NCBI GenBank assembly: GCA_030651895.1
Contig: JAUSBR010000006.1
Coordinates: forward strand, 1-64,000
From: Sideroxyarcus sp.
GTDB taxonomy: Bacteria; Pseudomonadota; Gammaproteobacteria; Burkholderiales; Gallionellaceae
DNA length: 64,000 nucleotides
Direction of reading: 5' to 3'
Shown one piece after another: positions 26,547-37,355 of this stretch. The notes beneath the pieces were generated by a model. It did not search any database, had not been told where the DNA came from, and worked only from the letters and a program-made list of their open reading frames with translations. The first letter of the stretch is position 1. Every line of letters begins with the position of its first letter. Both the position numbers and the translations under genes were made by a program.

Positions 26547-27863
26547 ATGTCAGCCACCTCAGATCTCCTTTCCCGCAGCCTCTCCGCCGTCTGGCATCCC
26601 TGCACCCAGATGAAGCGGCACGAGTCGCTGCCGCTGGTGCCCATCGCGCGCGGCGAAGGTGTCTGGCTTTACGATCTGGACGGCAAGCGCTATATCGACA
26701 CGGTCAGCTCCTGGTGGGTGAACCTGTTCGGCCATTGCAACCCGCGCATCAATGCCGCTATCACCGACCAACTCGGCAAACTGGAACATGTGATGCTGGC
26801 CGGTTTCACCCATGAACCGGTAGTACAACTGTCGGAAAGGCTGCGCGAGCTGGCGCCCGCCGGGCTGGGCCATTGCTTCTATGGCTCGGATGGCGCCTCG
26901 GCCACCGAGATCGCGCTGAAGATGAGCGCCCACTACTGGCGCAACAACAGCAAACCGCAGAAGAACCAATTCCTCAGCCTGCAGAACAGCTACCACGGCG
27001 AGACGCTGGGCGCGCTGTCGGTGACCGATGTCGCCCTGTTCCGCGATGCCTATGGTGTGCTGATCAAGCAGAACGCCACCGTACCCAGTCCGGACTGGCG
27101 CAATGCAGCTGGCGGGGAAAGCGCCGAGGCTTTTGCCCTGCGTTGTGCCGACGCGTTGGAGACGCATCTGCAACAGCATCACGAGCACATCGCCGCCTTC
27201 ATCGTCGAGCCACTGATTCAGGGCGCGGCAGGCATGGCGATGTATCACCCCGCCTACCTGGGCGCTGCGCGCAAGCTGTGCACGCAATACGGCGTGCCTC
27301 TGATTGCCGACGAGATCGCCGTCGGCATGGGCCGGACAGGAACGCTGTTCGCCTGCGAACAGGCGAACATCCGCCCGGATTTCCTGCTGCTCTCCAAAGG
27401 CATCACCGGCGGCTACCTGCCGCTGTCGGTTGTGATGACGACCGACAATATCTTCCAGGCCTTCTATGCCGACGAGACCGCGCGCGGCTTCCTGCATTCG
27501 CACTCCTACACCGGCAATCCGCTCGCCTGTCGCGCCGCGCTGGCAACGCTGGACATCTTCGCGCAGGACGATGTGCTCAATGCCAACCGCGCCAAAGCGG
27601 CGTTCTTCAACCGCATCGCGCAACCGTTGCGCGAGCACCCCGCCGTGCGGAACTTCCGCAACACCGGCATGGTCTGGGCATTCGAGGTTGAGACGCCGCA
27701 CGCCGATTTTGCACAGCGCTGTTTCAGCCTCGGACTGCAGCATGAACTGCTGTTGCGCCCGATGGGCAATACGGTATATTTCATGCCGCCTTATGTGATC
27801 GGCGAAGACGAGCTGGGATTGCTCGTCGAGCGCACCCTGAAAGTGATTGATACCCTGAAATGA
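26547..27863 (+). CDS. bioA: Adenosylmethionine-8-amino-7-oxononanoate aminotransferase
   Basis: This 438-residue PLP enzyme converts KAPA to DAPA with SAM as amino donor, in biotin synthesis. The PLP Lys is about residue 284 in LLSKGITGGYLPLS. Other motifs are VSSWWVNLFGH near the start, FYGSDGASATEIALKM, NSYHGETLGALSV and ADEIAVGMGRTG. I chose ATG 26547; an in-frame ATG four codons earlier (26535) is possible, and neither has a strong ribosome site. It overlaps dacB by 4 nt. No other bio gene lies here. Confidence 0.95.
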   Translation: MSATSDLLSRSLSAVWHPCTQMKRHESLPLVPIARGEGVWLYDLDGKRYIDTVSSWWVNLFGHCNPRINAAITDQLGKLEHVMLAGFTHEPVVQLSERLRELAPAGLGHCFYGSDGASATEIALKMSAHYWRNNSKPQKNQFLSLQNSYHGETLGALSVTDVALFRDAYGVLIKQNATVPSPDWRNAAGGESAEAFALRCADALETHLQQHHEHIAAFIVEPLIQGAAGMAMYHPAYLGAARKLCTQYGVPLIADEIAVGMGRTGTLFACEQANIRPDFLLLSKGITGGYLPLSVVMTTDNIFQAFYADETARGFLHSHSYTGNPLACRAALATLDIFAQDDVLNANRAKAAFFNRIAQPLREHPAVRNFRNTGMVWAFEVETPHADFAQRCFSLGLQHELLLRPMGNTVYFMPPYVIGEDELGLLVERTLKVIDTLK

Positions 27864-29287
27864 AACGCCTCGGTACATTCCTCCTGCTCTGCTTTGCCGT
27901 CAATGCACTAGCTGAGCCGCTGCCCGCAGCGGTGCTCCAGGAACTGAAAAAGGTGAACATCCCTCAATCAGGCATCGCGGTCGAAGTGCGCGAAGTCGGC
28001 AAGCGCGCGTCCCTCATCAGCGTCAACGGTCAACGCGCGATGAATCCAGCTTCGGTCATGAAACTGATCACCACCTATGCCGCGCTCGACCTGCTCGGGC
28101 CCGCTTACACCTGGAAGACCGAGGCCTGGATCGACGGCGAATTGAAGGACGGCGTGCTGGAAGGCGACCTCATCCTGAAGGGCTACGGCGACCCCAAGTT
28201 CACCATCGAGCAATTCTGGCTGTGGCTGCGCGAATTGCGCGGCCGCGGTCTGCAAGAGATTCGCGGCGACCTCATCCTCGACCGCAGCTATTTCGACCTG
28301 CCCGAGTACGACCCGGCGGAATTCGACAGCGACCCTGTGCGCGCCTACAACGTCGGCCCCGATGCGCTGCTGCTCAACTTCAACACCCTGCGCTTCCGCT
28401 ACACGCCCGACGGCAATGGCATGAAGGTGATCACCGAACCGCGGCTGGACGGACTGAGATTCGACAATCAACTCATCCTGCACCCGCCCTCCGGCGACTG
28501 TAACGACTGGAACGAAACCATCCTGACCCAGGCGACCGGCGACAGCGTCGTCCTGCAGGGCGGCTATCCCAGCGACTGCGGCGAACGCGAACAGAGCCTC
28601 AGCATCCTGCCGCACACCCGTTATGTGGAATCGGTCTTCCGCACGGTGTGGCAGGAAGTGGGCGGAACGATCAGCGGCAAATTGCGCGAGGAAACTGTCC
28701 CTGAGAATGCGAGACTCTTTTCCACGCACCGCTCCGAGCCGTTGGGCAGCGTCATCCGAGACATCAACAAATTCAGCAACAACGTCATGGCACGGCAAGT
28801 CTTCCTCACCTTGGGCTCGGCCTCATACAGGCCCTCGCTCGCTGCCGAATGGGGGATGAGCGACGTACCGCTCACCACTGACCGCAGTGTCGAAACAGTG
28901 CAAATCTGGCTGCATCAGCAGGGTCTGGATTTCCCCGAGCTGGTGCTGGAGAACGGCGCCGGTCTCTCGCGCAAGGAACGCATCAGCGCACGCCATATGT
29001 CACAACTGCTGCAAAGCGCAGCAGACCATCCTCTCTACCCGGAACTGCAATCCTCGCTGCCCATCCTCGGCGTGGACGGCTCGGTAAGACGCCGCCTCAA
29101 GGATAGCGCTGCCGCCAGCCACGCCCACCTCAAAACCGGCACGCTGGACGGGGTGAGGACGCTGGCCGGCTATGTGCGCTCGAAGAACGGCAAGGAATGG
29201 ATCGTGGTGTTCTTCATCAATCACTACAACGCCAAGCGCGGGCAGGATGCGCAGGACGCGCTGATCGAGTGGCTGGCGCAGAAATAA
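27860..29287 (+). CDS. dacB: D-alanyl-D-alanine carboxypeptidase/endopeptidase (PBP4 type)
   Basis: This 475-residue exported class C penicillin-binding protein trims peptidoglycan. It has a signal peptide (about 1-18), then the SxxK active-site serine in NPASVMKLIT (about residue 65), the SxN motif in FSNNVMAR and the KTG motif in LKTGTLDGV. The long insertion between SxxK and SxN is the extra domain of PBP4/DacB. The gene overlaps bioA by 4 nt, so it is translationally coupled to an enzyme of unrelated function. A terminator follows within 60 bp. Confidence 0.92.
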   Translation: MKRLGTFLLLCFAVNALAEPLPAAVLQELKKVNIPQSGIAVEVREVGKRASLISVNGQRAMNPASVMKLITTYAALDLLGPAYTWKTEAWIDGELKDGVLEGDLILKGYGDPKFTIEQFWLWLRELRGRGLQEIRGDLILDRSYFDLPEYDPAEFDSDPVRAYNVGPDALLLNFNTLRFRYTPDGNGMKVITEPRLDGLRFDNQLILHPPSGDCNDWNETILTQATGDSVVLQGGYPSDCGEREQSLSILPHTRYVESVFRTVWQEVGGTISGKLREETVPENARLFSTHRSEPLGSVIRDINKFSNNVMARQVFLTLGSASYRPSLAAEWGMSDVPLTTDRSVETVQIWLHQQGLDFPELVLENGAGLSRKERISARHMSQLLQSAADHPLYPELQSSLPILGVDGSVRRRLKDSAAASHAHLKTGTLDGVRTLAGYVRSKNGKEWIVVFFINHYNAKRGQDAQDALIEWLAQK

Positions 29288-29296
29288 ACCTCCGCT

Positions 29297-29345
29297 TCTA
29301 TACCTTGGTATAGAAAGAGATATAGATACGATCTATATCTTTTTA
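29297..29345 (+). terminator. Tandem AT-rich palindromes, the second a terminator of bioA-dacB
   Basis: Two inverted repeats follow dacB. TCTATACC-TT-GGTATAGA (29297-29314) is first. AGATATAGAT-ACG-ATCTATATCT (29318-29340) is second and runs into TTTTTATT, a plausible plus-strand terminator. The first palindrome contains CTATACCTT, also part of the shared motif at 2716 and 13367, and could instead be an operator for the barrel protein downstream. Confidence 0.6.
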
Positions 29346-29432
29346 TTGCTTGCAGGTTCGCCGCCACCCTCACTAGAATCCGACCCGCCCGCAGGGCCTT
29401 TCTCCCTGTTACAAATATTAAGGAATCTGTAC

Positions 29433-30056
29433 ATGAAAAAGCTTTTTGCAGTTGCAATCCTTTCCACCGCATCTATGTCCGCAATGGCGACCGACCAGGG
29501 CGGATATCTGACAGCCAACGTTGGCTCCACCATCTATAGCAATGCTGTCAGCCAAATCATTCCGAGCGTTTCCTTCAGAAACCCATACACTATCGGCATT
29601 GGCGGTGGCTATCACCTCAACCCCTACTTGAGCTTGGAAGGGGGGTACTCCCGCATGAACGAATCGACGATTACCACAACATATATCACTTTTCCCCGAA
29701 CGGCCACCGAGAGGCTGAAAGCTTCCTCCCTGCGCATTGCAATTGTTGGCAGTCTCCCCATTGGTGAAAAGTTCGAGTTGCTCGGTTTCTTGGGGGCAGC
29801 CAATACCCAGATTGATTACACTGCCTCACTCACCGGCACAGGCTTCTCTGCTGATGTGGCCCAATCGGCCAGCGCCCGCAAAACCAATCTGATGTATGGT
29901 CTCGGCGCTCAATTCAATTTCAACAAAAGAATCAGCCTTCGCAGCCAATATCTGGATCTCGGCAAAGTACAATTACCAGGGAACTTCTCCGGCGGTGTAG
30001 CCGCCCCCAACATCGGCGTAAAGATTGTTACTATGGGTGCAGTCTTCAATTTCTAA
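29433..30056 (+). CDS. Outer-membrane beta-barrel protein (OmpA/OmpW-like small porin)
   Basis: This 207-residue protein has a signal peptide (MKKLFAVAILSTASMSAMA, cleavage near residue 20) and alternating beta-strand sequence with many Gly/Tyr/Asn. It ends in GAVFNF, a C-terminal Phe recognised by the BAM complex. The pattern fits an eight-stranded barrel of the outer membrane protein beta-barrel family. I used ATG 29433, preceded by AAGGA at good spacing. It is monocistronic, between two terminators. Specific function is unknown. Confidence 0.82.
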   Translation: MKKLFAVAILSTASMSAMATDQGGYLTANVGSTIYSNAVSQIIPSVSFRNPYTIGIGGGYHLNPYLSLEGGYSRMNESTITTTYITFPRTATERLKASSLRIAIVGSLPIGEKFELLGFLGAANTQIDYTASLTGTGFSADVAQSASARKTNLMYGLGAQFNFNKRISLRSQYLDLGKVQLPGNFSGGVAAPNIGVKIVTMGAVFNF

Positions 30057-30075
30057 CTGGCAAGTTACTCCAAAC

Positions 30076-30104
30076 AAAAAACCGGGCGATGCCCGGTTTT
30101 TTGT
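30076..30104. terminator. Bidirectional Rho-independent terminator
   Basis: AAAAACCGGGC-GAT-GCCCGGTTTTTT forms a strong GC stem with A- and T-runs on both sides. It can stop the barrel-gene transcript on the plus strand and the ubiD transcript on the minus strand. Confidence 0.92.
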
Positions 30105-30123
30105 TTTCTGGATGACCATGGGG

Positions 30124-31587
30124 TCACAACCCCAACTCGCCCCACATCGCATCCACCTTCGCCTTTACCGCATCATCCATCACGATAGGCGTGCCCCATT
30201 CGCGCTGTGTCTCGCCCGGCCATTTGTTGGTGGCATCCAGCCCCATCTTGCCACCGAGTCCTGAAACCGGACTCGCAAAGTCGAGGTAGTCGATCGGCGT
30301 GTTCTCCACCAGCAGCGTGTCGCGCACCGGGTCCATGCGCGTGGTGATCGCCCACATGACTTCTTTCCAGTCGCGCACGTCGATGTCGTCGTCCACCACG
30401 ATGATGAACTTGGTGTACATGAACTGGCGCAAGAAACTCCAGATGCCGAACATCACGCGCTTGGCGTGTCCTGCATATTGTTTCTTGATGCTGACCACCG
30501 CCATGCGATAGCTGCAACCTTCCGGCGGCAGATAGAAATCGGCGATCTCGGGGAATTGCTTTTGCAGCAACGGCACGAACACTTCGTTCAAGGCCACGCC
30601 CAGCATAGCCGGCTCGTCGGGCGGTTTGCCGGTGTAGGTGGAGTGATAGATTGGGTTAGAGCGCATGGTGATGCGCTGGATGGTGAACACCGGGAATTTA
30701 TCCTGCTCGTTGTAGTAACCGGTGTGGTCGCCGTAGGGGCCTTCCAGCGCGGTCTCTCCGGGATGGATCACGCCTTCCAGCACGATCTCGGCGGAAGCGG
30801 GCACTTGCAGATCGCTGCCCAGACACTTCACCAACTCGGTCTTGCTACCGCGCAGCAAGCCGGCGAACTGGTATTCGGAGAGTGAATCCGGCACCGGCGT
30901 CACCGCACCGAGTATGGTCGCCGGATCGGCACCGATGACGACCGCGACCGGATAAGGCTGCCCCGGGTTCTTCTCGCAGTGATCGCGAAAATCCAGCGCG
31001 CCACCGCGATGCGCCAGCCAGCGCATGATGACTTTGTTCGGAGCGATGACCTGCTGGCGATAGATGCCCAGATTCTGGCGCGGTTTGTTCGGCCCGCGAG
31101 TGACCACCAGACCCCAGGTGATCAGCGGTGCGACATCGCCAGGCCAGCAGTGCTGGATCGGCAGCTTTGAAAGGTCGACATCTTTGCCTTCCCACACGAT
31201 CTCCTGGCACGGTGCGGACGACAGCACCTTGGGCGACATGGTAAGCACCTGCTTCAGGATCGGCCACTTCTCCCACGCATCCCTCAGCCCTTTGGGCGGC
31301 TCCGGCTCTTTCAGGTAGGCCAGCAGCTTGCCGACTTCGCGCAATGCACTGACGCTCTCCTCGCCCATGCCCAGCGCCACGCGGCGCGGTGTACCGAACA
31401 AATTCGCCAGTACCGGCATCTTGTGCCCGACCACATTCTCGAACAACAGCGCCGGACCCTGTGCGCGCAGCACGCGGTCGCAGATCTCGGTCATCTCAAG
31501 TTTGGTGGAGACGGGCGCGGTGACGCGCTTGAGTTCACCGATTTTTTCCAGTTGCGCAATGAAGTCGCGCAGGTCTTTATATTTCAT
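30124..31587 (-). CDS. ubiD: UbiD, 4-hydroxy-3-polyprenylbenzoate decarboxylase
   Basis: This 487-residue prenylated-FMN-dependent decarboxylase of ubiquinone synthesis is recognised by [18 protein letters not shown] at the start, [15 protein letters not shown], the [27 protein letters not shown] block and [13 protein letters not shown] near the end. Length is standard. It needs the UbiX flavin prenyltransferase, not found in this window. It shares one base with the acyltransferase upstream (TGATG) and is followed by a terminator. Confidence 0.96.
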   Translation of the reverse strand: MKYKDLRDFIAQLEKIGELKRVTAPVSTKLEMTEICDRVLRAQGPALLFENVVGHKMPVLANLFGTPRRVALGMGEESVSALREVGKLLAYLKEPEPPKGLRDAWEKWPILKQVLTMSPKVLSSAPCQEIVWEGKDVDLSKLPIQHCWPGDVAPLITWGLVVTRGPNKPRQNLGIYRQQVIAPNKVIMRWLAHRGGALDFRDHCEKNPGQPYPVAVVIGADPATILGAVTPVPDSLSEYQFAGLLRGSKTELVKCLGSDLQVPASAEIVLEGVIHPGETALEGPYGDHTGYYNEQDKFPVFTIQRITMRSNPIYHSTYTGKPPDEPAMLGVALNEVFVPLLQKQFPEIADFYLPPEGCSYRMAVVSIKKQYAGHAKRVMFGIWSFLRQFMYTKFIIVVDDDIDVRDWKEVMWAITTRMDPVRDTLLVENTPIDYLDFASPVSGLGGKMGLDATNKWPGETQREWGTPIVMDDAVKAKVDAMWGELGL

Positions 31588-32459
31588 CAGTAGTACCTCG
31601 CTTCGCCCTCGGGCCGAGTCTTGAACCGTTTGTGCAACCAGAAATACTGCTCAGGCATCTCCAGCACTCGCTGTTCGATGAATTCGTTCATGCGCCGCGC
31701 ATCGGCGATCTCGTCACCGCTCGGATAATTCTCCCATGCCGGATAGAAGGTCAGTACGTAACCTTCGCCGCCGGGCAGCAGCCGCGTGATGCTGGGCACG
31801 ATCTTCGCGCCGGTCATTTTGGCGATGCGCGGCACGCTGGTCATGGTGGCAGCGGGTACACCAAAGAAAGGGATGAACGCGCCTTCGCGCACGCCCTGAT
31901 CCTGATCGGGAGGATAGATGAAGGGCATGTTCTCCTTCATACCCTTGATGATGGGGCGCAGACCTTCCTGGCGCGCGAACAGGCGCTGGTTGCGGAAGCG
32001 GCAGCGCTTTTGCAGCAGCAGGTCCGACAGGTAGAGATTCTTCTGCTTGGAATACATGCACACGGTATCCACCTGCTGCGCGATCCACTGCCCGCCGGTG
32101 TCCATACCGACGAAATGCGGTGTGAGCAGGATCATCGGCTGGCCCTTCACGGCCTCGAAGTGTTCGACACCCTCGATCCTGATCAGCGAGTTGATGCGCT
32201 CGGCGCTCGACCACCACACGATGCTGCGCTCGATCAGCCCGCGCATGAACATGCGGAAATGCGCGCGCAGCAACTTTCGGCGCGCCTGCTCGTCCATGTC
32301 CGGAAAACAAAGCTTGAGATTGATGTTGCCGACATTGCGGCGCTCCGCTGCCAGCGGGTAGGCTAGGGTGCCGAGCACATTGCCGATGGCGACGATGACG
32401 CGGAACGGCAGAAAATGGATCAGCCAGAAGATGAATACACCGAGACGGGCCAGCATCAA
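31587..32459 (-). CDS. LpxL/HtrB-family lysophospholipid/lipid A acyltransferase 2
   Basis: This 290-residue inner-membrane acyltransferase of the lipid A biosynthesis family (PF03279) has an N-terminal hydrophobic anchor (about 5-35). The catalytic HX4D motif is in LTPHFVGMD, followed by the [10 protein letters not shown] region and [15 protein letters not shown]. It adds a secondary acyl chain to lipid A or a related glycolipid. It overlaps the next acyltransferase gene by 4 nt and touches ubiD by 1 nt, so three envelope/quinone genes form one unit. Which acyl position it uses cannot be read from sequence. Confidence 0.9.
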   Translation of the reverse strand: MMLARLGVFIFWLIHFLPFRVIVAIGNVLGTLAYPLAAERRNVGNINLKLCFPDMDEQARRKLLRAHFRMFMRGLIERSIVWWSSAERINSLIRIEGVEHFEAVKGQPMILLTPHFVGMDTGGQWIAQQVDTVCMYSKQKNLYLSDLLLQKRCRFRNQRLFARQEGLRPIIKGMKENMPFIYPPDQDQGVREGAFIPFFGVPAATMTSVPRIAKMTGAKIVPSITRLLPGGEGYVLTFYPAWENYPSGDEIADARRMNEFIEQRVLEMPEQYFWLHKRFKTRPEGEARYY

Positions 32460-33319
32460 TATTCCTTGTTTGCATCCGGCGGCAAGGCGCCGCGCGGGAC
32501 TTTGTAACGGTTATAACTCCACAGGTACTGTTCGGGATGATCGCGAATCACCTCCTCCAGTGCAGCGTTCATCTGTAGCGGGATCGACGCTCCCGCATCG
32601 AAAGACAGCGGCGTGAAATACAGCTCGTATCCTTCTCCGCGCGGCAAACGCTCGCTGGCACACATCACCACTGCAGCACCGCTCGCTTCAGCCAATCGCC
32701 CGATCAGCGTCATGGTGTAAGCGGGACGCCCGAAGAACGGCGCCCATTCGCCCTCGCCGTTGCCTGGCACCTGGTCCGGCAACACGCCAGTCACCTGTCC
32801 TTTCTTGAGCGCCTTGAGCAACTGGCGCACGCCACCCAGATCGGTCGGCGCCAACTTCATCTGCCCGCGTTCGCGGCCTTGATGCATCAGCGTATCCAGA
32901 AACTTCCAGCGTGGAGGACGATACATGCAGATGATTGGCATGCGCGCGGCGATATACAAACCGATGACCTCGAAACAGCCGATGTGCGGAGTCAGCACGA
33001 TCACACCCTTGCCTTGCGCTTGCGCAGCCTCGAAGTGTTCCCAGCCATGGCACTGTTTGACGCTGGAAACCACCTTCTCCAGTGGACGTCGCCACACCCA
33101 GGGCAACTCCATCACCCCCTTACCCATCTCGCCGATATTGGTGTATTGCAATCCCTTCAACTCGGATTCGGAGCGCGCCAATCCTGCGTTTTGCAGATTT
33201 TCGCGCAAGCGGAACGAATATCGCTTCGAAAACAGGTAGGTAACCCAGCCAAATAGCACACCAATCCGGTGTAATGCCGACAAAGGCAAGCGCGCAAACA
33301 CTTCAAACAAAACAATCAT
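32456..33319 (-). CDS. LpxL/HtrB-family lipid A acyltransferase 1
   Basis: This 287-residue paralogue of the downstream gene has the N-terminal anchor and an HX4E motif in LTPHIGCFE. VLPDQVPGNGEGEWAPFFGRPAYT matches the second conserved block. In the family either Asp or Glu can fill the acidic position. It is the first gene of the acyltransferase pair-ubiD operon and is divergent from metK (82 bp between starts). The two copies differ enough to suggest distinct acyl donors or positions, as with LpxL and LpxM. Confidence 0.9.
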   Translation of the reverse strand: MIVLFEVFARLPLSALHRIGVLFGWVTYLFSKRYSFRLRENLQNAGLARSESELKGLQYTNIGEMGKGVMELPWVWRRPLEKVVSSVKQCHGWEHFEAAQAQGKGVIVLTPHIGCFEVIGLYIAARMPIICMYRPPRWKFLDTLMHQGRERGQMKLAPTDLGGVRQLLKALKKGQVTGVLPDQVPGNGEGEWAPFFGRPAYTMTLIGRLAEASGAAVVMCASERLPRGEGYELYFTPLSFDAGASIPLQMNAALEEVIRDHPEQYLWSYNRYKVPRGALPPDANKEY

Positions 33320-33353
33320 TCAGCTCGCCTATAACTCAAGAAGGAAGGGATTT

Positions 33354-33362
33354 TGGTATACT
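33354..33362 (+). promoter_or_regulatory. Extended -10 promoter of metK
   Basis: TGGTATACT carries the TG of an extended -10 and the TATACT hexamer, followed by GCGCGCC. A weak -35 is consistent with an extended -10 promoter. It lies 40 nt before the metK ATG. The TATACTGCGCG string is shared with the argH upstream region. Confidence 0.5.
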
Positions 33363-33401
33363 GCGCGCCCATTTAACTACTGAAGCAGCAATCGGAGAGC
33401 C

Positions 33402-34565
33402 ATGAGCGAATACTTTTTTACATCCGAATCCGTGTCCGAGGGCCATCCGGACAAGGTTGCAGACCAAATCTCCGACGCGATCGTTGACGCGATTCTAGCG
33501 CAGGACAAACATTCACGCATCGCCGCCGAGACGCTGGTCACCACCGGCCTGGTCATTCTGGCAGGCGAGATCACCACCAACGCACAGGTGAACTTCGCCA
33601 AAGTGGCGCGCGAGACGATCCGCCGCATCGGCTATGACGACCCGAACCTGCGCTTCGACGCAGACGGTTGCTCGGTGCAAGTCTGCTACGGCACGCAAAG
33701 CCCGGACATCGCACAGGGCGTGGACAAGGCTTACGACGACACGATGGATCAGGGCGCGGGCGACCAAGGCCTGATGTTCGGTTATGCCTGCCGCGAGACC
33801 GACACACTGATGCCGTTGCCGATCTATCTGTCGCACCGTCTGGTCGAACGTCAGGCACAACTGCGCCGCGACGGTCGCTTGAGCTGGCTGCGCCCGGACG
33901 CCAAATCGCAAGTCACCATCAAGTATGTGGACGACAAGCCTTTCAGCATTGACACCGTGGTGCTCTCCACCCAGCACTCGCCGGATATTTCGCTGGAACA
34001 GATCCGCGAAGCCGTGATTGAAGAAGTCATCAAGCCCGTGTTGCCGAAAGAACTCATCAAGGGCGACATCAAGTACCTGGTGAACCCGACCGGACGCTTC
34101 GTCATCGGTGGCCCGCACGGCGATGCCGGCTTGACCGGCCGCAAGATCATCGTCGACACCTACGGCGGCGCAGCCCCGCACGGCGGCGGCGCGTTCTCCG
34201 GCAAGGATCCGTCCAAGGTTGACCGCTCGGCCGCTTACGCCGGACGTTATGTGGCGAAGAACATCGTCGCCGCCGGTCTGGCCGACAAGTGCCTGGTGCA
34301 GATCAGCTACGCCATCGGCGTGGCACAACCCACCAGCATCATGGTCACCACCTACGGCACCGGCAAGGTCTCCGACGAGAAGATCACCGCGCTGGTGAAG
34401 AAACATTTCGACCTGCGTCCGAAAGGCATCGTGCATATGCTCGACCTGCTGCGTCCGATCTACCAGAAGACGGCGGCTTACGGCCACTTCGGCCGTGAAG
34501 AACCCGAGTTCCGCTGGGAAGCCACGGACAAAGCTGCGGCATTGCGCGCAGACGCAGGACTGTAA
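33402..34565 (+). CDS. metK: S-adenosylmethionine synthetase
   Basis: This 387-residue enzyme makes SAM from methionine and ATP. The N-terminal [19 protein letters not shown] (His and Lys of the ATP site), [13 protein letters not shown], and the phosphate-binding [21 protein letters not shown] are all intact. GGAG stands before the ATG. It starts the methyl-cycle cluster metK-riboswitch-ahcY-PF04020-metF-trhP. Its SAM is turned into SAH by methyltransferases, which AhcY then removes. Confidence 0.98.
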   Translation: MSEYFFTSESVSEGHPDKVADQISDAIVDAILAQDKHSRIAAETLVTTGLVILAGEITTNAQVNFAKVARETIRRIGYDDPNLRFDADGCSVQVCYGTQSPDIAQGVDKAYDDTMDQGAGDQGLMFGYACRETDTLMPLPIYLSHRLVERQAQLRRDGRLSWLRPDAKSQVTIKYVDDKPFSIDTVVLSTQHSPDISLEQIREAVIEEVIKPVLPKELIKGDIKYLVNPTGRFVIGGPHGDAGLTGRKIIVDTYGGAAPHGGGAFSGKDPSKVDRSAAYAGRYVAKNIVAAGLADKCLVQISYAIGVAQPTSIMVTTYGTGKVSDEKITALVKKHFDLRPKGIVHMLDLLRPIYQKTAAYGHFGREEPEFRWEATDKAAALRADAGL

Positions 34566-34577
34566 TTTAGAAACACC

Positions 34578-34666
34578 CATCCCGCCGAGGGGCGCTGCAG
34601 CAGTCACCGCAAGGTGGACCTGTCAGGCTCGGCGAGGATGGCTCAACATGTAGCAACGGCGCCCAT
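34578..34666 (+). ncRNA. S-adenosylhomocysteine riboswitch
   Basis: The element lies in the 132-nt gap before ahcY. P1 pairs CGCCGAG (34583-34589) with CTCGGCG (34628-34634). The conserved GGGCGCTGCA follows P1 on the 5' side. A pseudoknot pairs GGGCGC (34590-34595) with GCGCCC (34659-34664). The AACGGCGCCC segment is the known 3' conserved arm. This matches the ahcY-associated SAH riboswitch class, an ON switch that raises ahcY expression when SAH builds up. The ahcY ribosome site lies about 25 nt downstream. Confidence 0.93.
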
Positions 34667-34697
34667 TCATTAACTTACCAAATGAATGGAGTGCAAT

Positions 34698-36098
<1,401 letters not shown>

Positions 36099-36119
36099 GA
36101 AGGTAATGCAGGTATGATT

Positions 36120-36150
36120 GCGGGGGCGGACTTCCGCCCCCGCTTTTTTT
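36120..36150 (+). terminator. Strong Rho-independent terminator after ahcY
   Basis: GCGGGGGCGGA-CTT-CCGCCCCCGC (11-bp GC stem) is followed by seven T residues. It ends only 7 nt before the ATG of the next gene, so it directly precedes that gene's ribosome site (AAAGAGA). Confidence 0.92.
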
Positions 36151-36157
36151 AAAGAGA

Positions 36158-36547
36158 ATGATGCTGATACGACTGCTGCTCCTTTGGACACTTAACTCGC
36201 TGGCGTTGGTCGCCGTGGCGAGTTTCGTTCCGGGTATCCATGTCGACGGGTTCATGGCCGCGTTCATCGCGGCCTTCATCCTCGGCCTGGTCAACACGCT
36301 CATCCGTCCCATCCTGCTGGTGCTGACCCTGCCGGTCACCCTGCTCACGCTGGGACTGTTCATCTTCGTCATCAACGGACTGATGTTCTGGTTCGCCGGT
36401 TCCATCCTGCGCGGATTCGTGGTCGATGGATTCTGGTATGGCGTCATGGGCGCGGCTTTGTACAGCATCTTTTCCTGGGCACTAAGTTCAGCTGCTGCAC
36501 AACTACTTGTGAGAAAACATGGGAAACACGACACCGATCAGTTTTGA
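36158..36547 (+). CDS. Four-helix membrane protein, PF04020 (phage holin-like/Mycobact_4TM)
   Basis: This 129-residue hydrophobic protein has about four membrane segments (3-22, 28-48, 52-75, 90-112). LNSLALVAVASFVPGIHVDGF and the NTLIRPILLVLTLPVTLLTLGLF block are the hallmarks of PF04020, often named phage holin family, though no phage context exists. Its function is unknown. The gene begins right after a terminator stem and overlaps metF by 29 nt. It is therefore embedded in the methionine cluster. The coupling to metF is unusual for an unrelated membrane protein. Confidence 0.85.
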   Translation: MMLIRLLLLWTLNSLALVAVASFVPGIHVDGFMAAFIAAFILGLVNTLIRPILLVLTLPVTLLTLGLFIFVINGLMFWFAGSILRGFVVDGFWYGVMGAALYSIFSWALSSAAAQLLVRKHGKHDTDQF

Positions 36548-37355
36548 GTTCTATCCGCCACAGACACCGGAAGGTGTTGAGAAGCTGGCCGCTGTGCGCC
36601 AGCGTCTGGCAACCGTCAAACCGGAATTCTTCTCCGTCACCTTTGGTGCCGGCGGCTCCACGCAGGACCGCACGCTGGACACCATCAGGCAGATCCATGC
36701 CGAAGGTCACAGCGCTGCTCCGCATCTTTCCTGCGTGGGCTCCACCCGCGACAATGTGCGTGCGCTACTGTTCGCCTACAAAGACATGGGCATCAAACGC
36801 ATCGTCGCGTTGCGCGGGGACTTGCCTTCCGGCATGCATAGCATCGGCGAGTTCCAGTACGCCAACGAACTGGTTTCGTTCATCCGCGCGCAGACCGGCG
36901 AACACTTCCACATCGAAGTCGCGGCCTATCCCGAGTTCCATCCGCAAGCCGGATCGGCACGCGAAGACATGCTCAACTTCAAGCGCAAGATGAACGCGGG
37001 CGCCAACTCGGCCATCACACAGTATTTCTACAATGCAGATGCCTATTTTCGCTTCGTCGATGAGACGCGCAAGCTCGGCGTCACCGCCCCCATCGTGCCC
37101 GGAATCATGCCCATCGTGCGATTCTCGCAACTCGCGCGCTTCTCCGATACCTGCGGTGCCGAGATCCCGCGCTGGTTGCGTAAAACCATGGAAGGCTACG
37201 GCGACGACAATGAGTCGGTACAGAATTTCGGCCTCGATGTCGTCACACAACTGTGCGAGAAACTCATCGCCGGCGGTGCACCTGCTTTGCATTTCTACAC
37301 ACTGAATCAGGCCAACGCCTCGCTCGAGATCCTGAAACGTCTCGGCTATCGATGA
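36519..37355 (+). CDS. metF: 5,10-methylenetetrahydrofolate reductase
   Basis: This 278-residue FAD enzyme makes 5-methyl-THF for homocysteine methylation. The start ISFEFYPPQTPEG, FSVTFGAGGSTQDRT, VALRGDLP, the IEVAAYPEFHP segment, ITQYFYN and the PALHFYTLNQA closing motif are typical. It overlaps the PF04020 gene by 29 nt and trhP by 4 nt. It supplies the methyl group that regenerates methionine after AhcY yields homocysteine, which explains the cluster. Confidence 0.97.
   Translation: MGNTTPISFEFYPPQTPEGVEKLAAVRQRLATVKPEFFSVTFGAGGSTQDRTLDTIRQIHAEGHSAAPHLSCVGSTRDNVRALLFAYKDMGIKRIVALRGDLPSGMHSIGEFQYANELVSFIRAQTGEHFHIEVAAYPEFHPQAGSAREDMLNFKRKMNAGANSAITQYFYNADAYFRFVDETRKLGVTAPIVPGIMPIVRFSQLARFSDTCGAEIPRWLRKTMEGYGDDNESVQNFGLDVVTQLCEKLIAGGAPALHFYTLNQANASLEILKRLGYR

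Noticed and set aside
26559-27878. 439-codon minus-strand frame opposite bioA
   Set aside because: Antisense to a well-supported enzyme gene, with His/Gln-rich composition typical of shadow frames.
36158-36547. Prophage or lysis cassette suggested by the 'phage holin' family name
   Set aside because: There is no endolysin, integrase or structural gene nearby. PF04020 proteins are common chromosomal membrane proteins.
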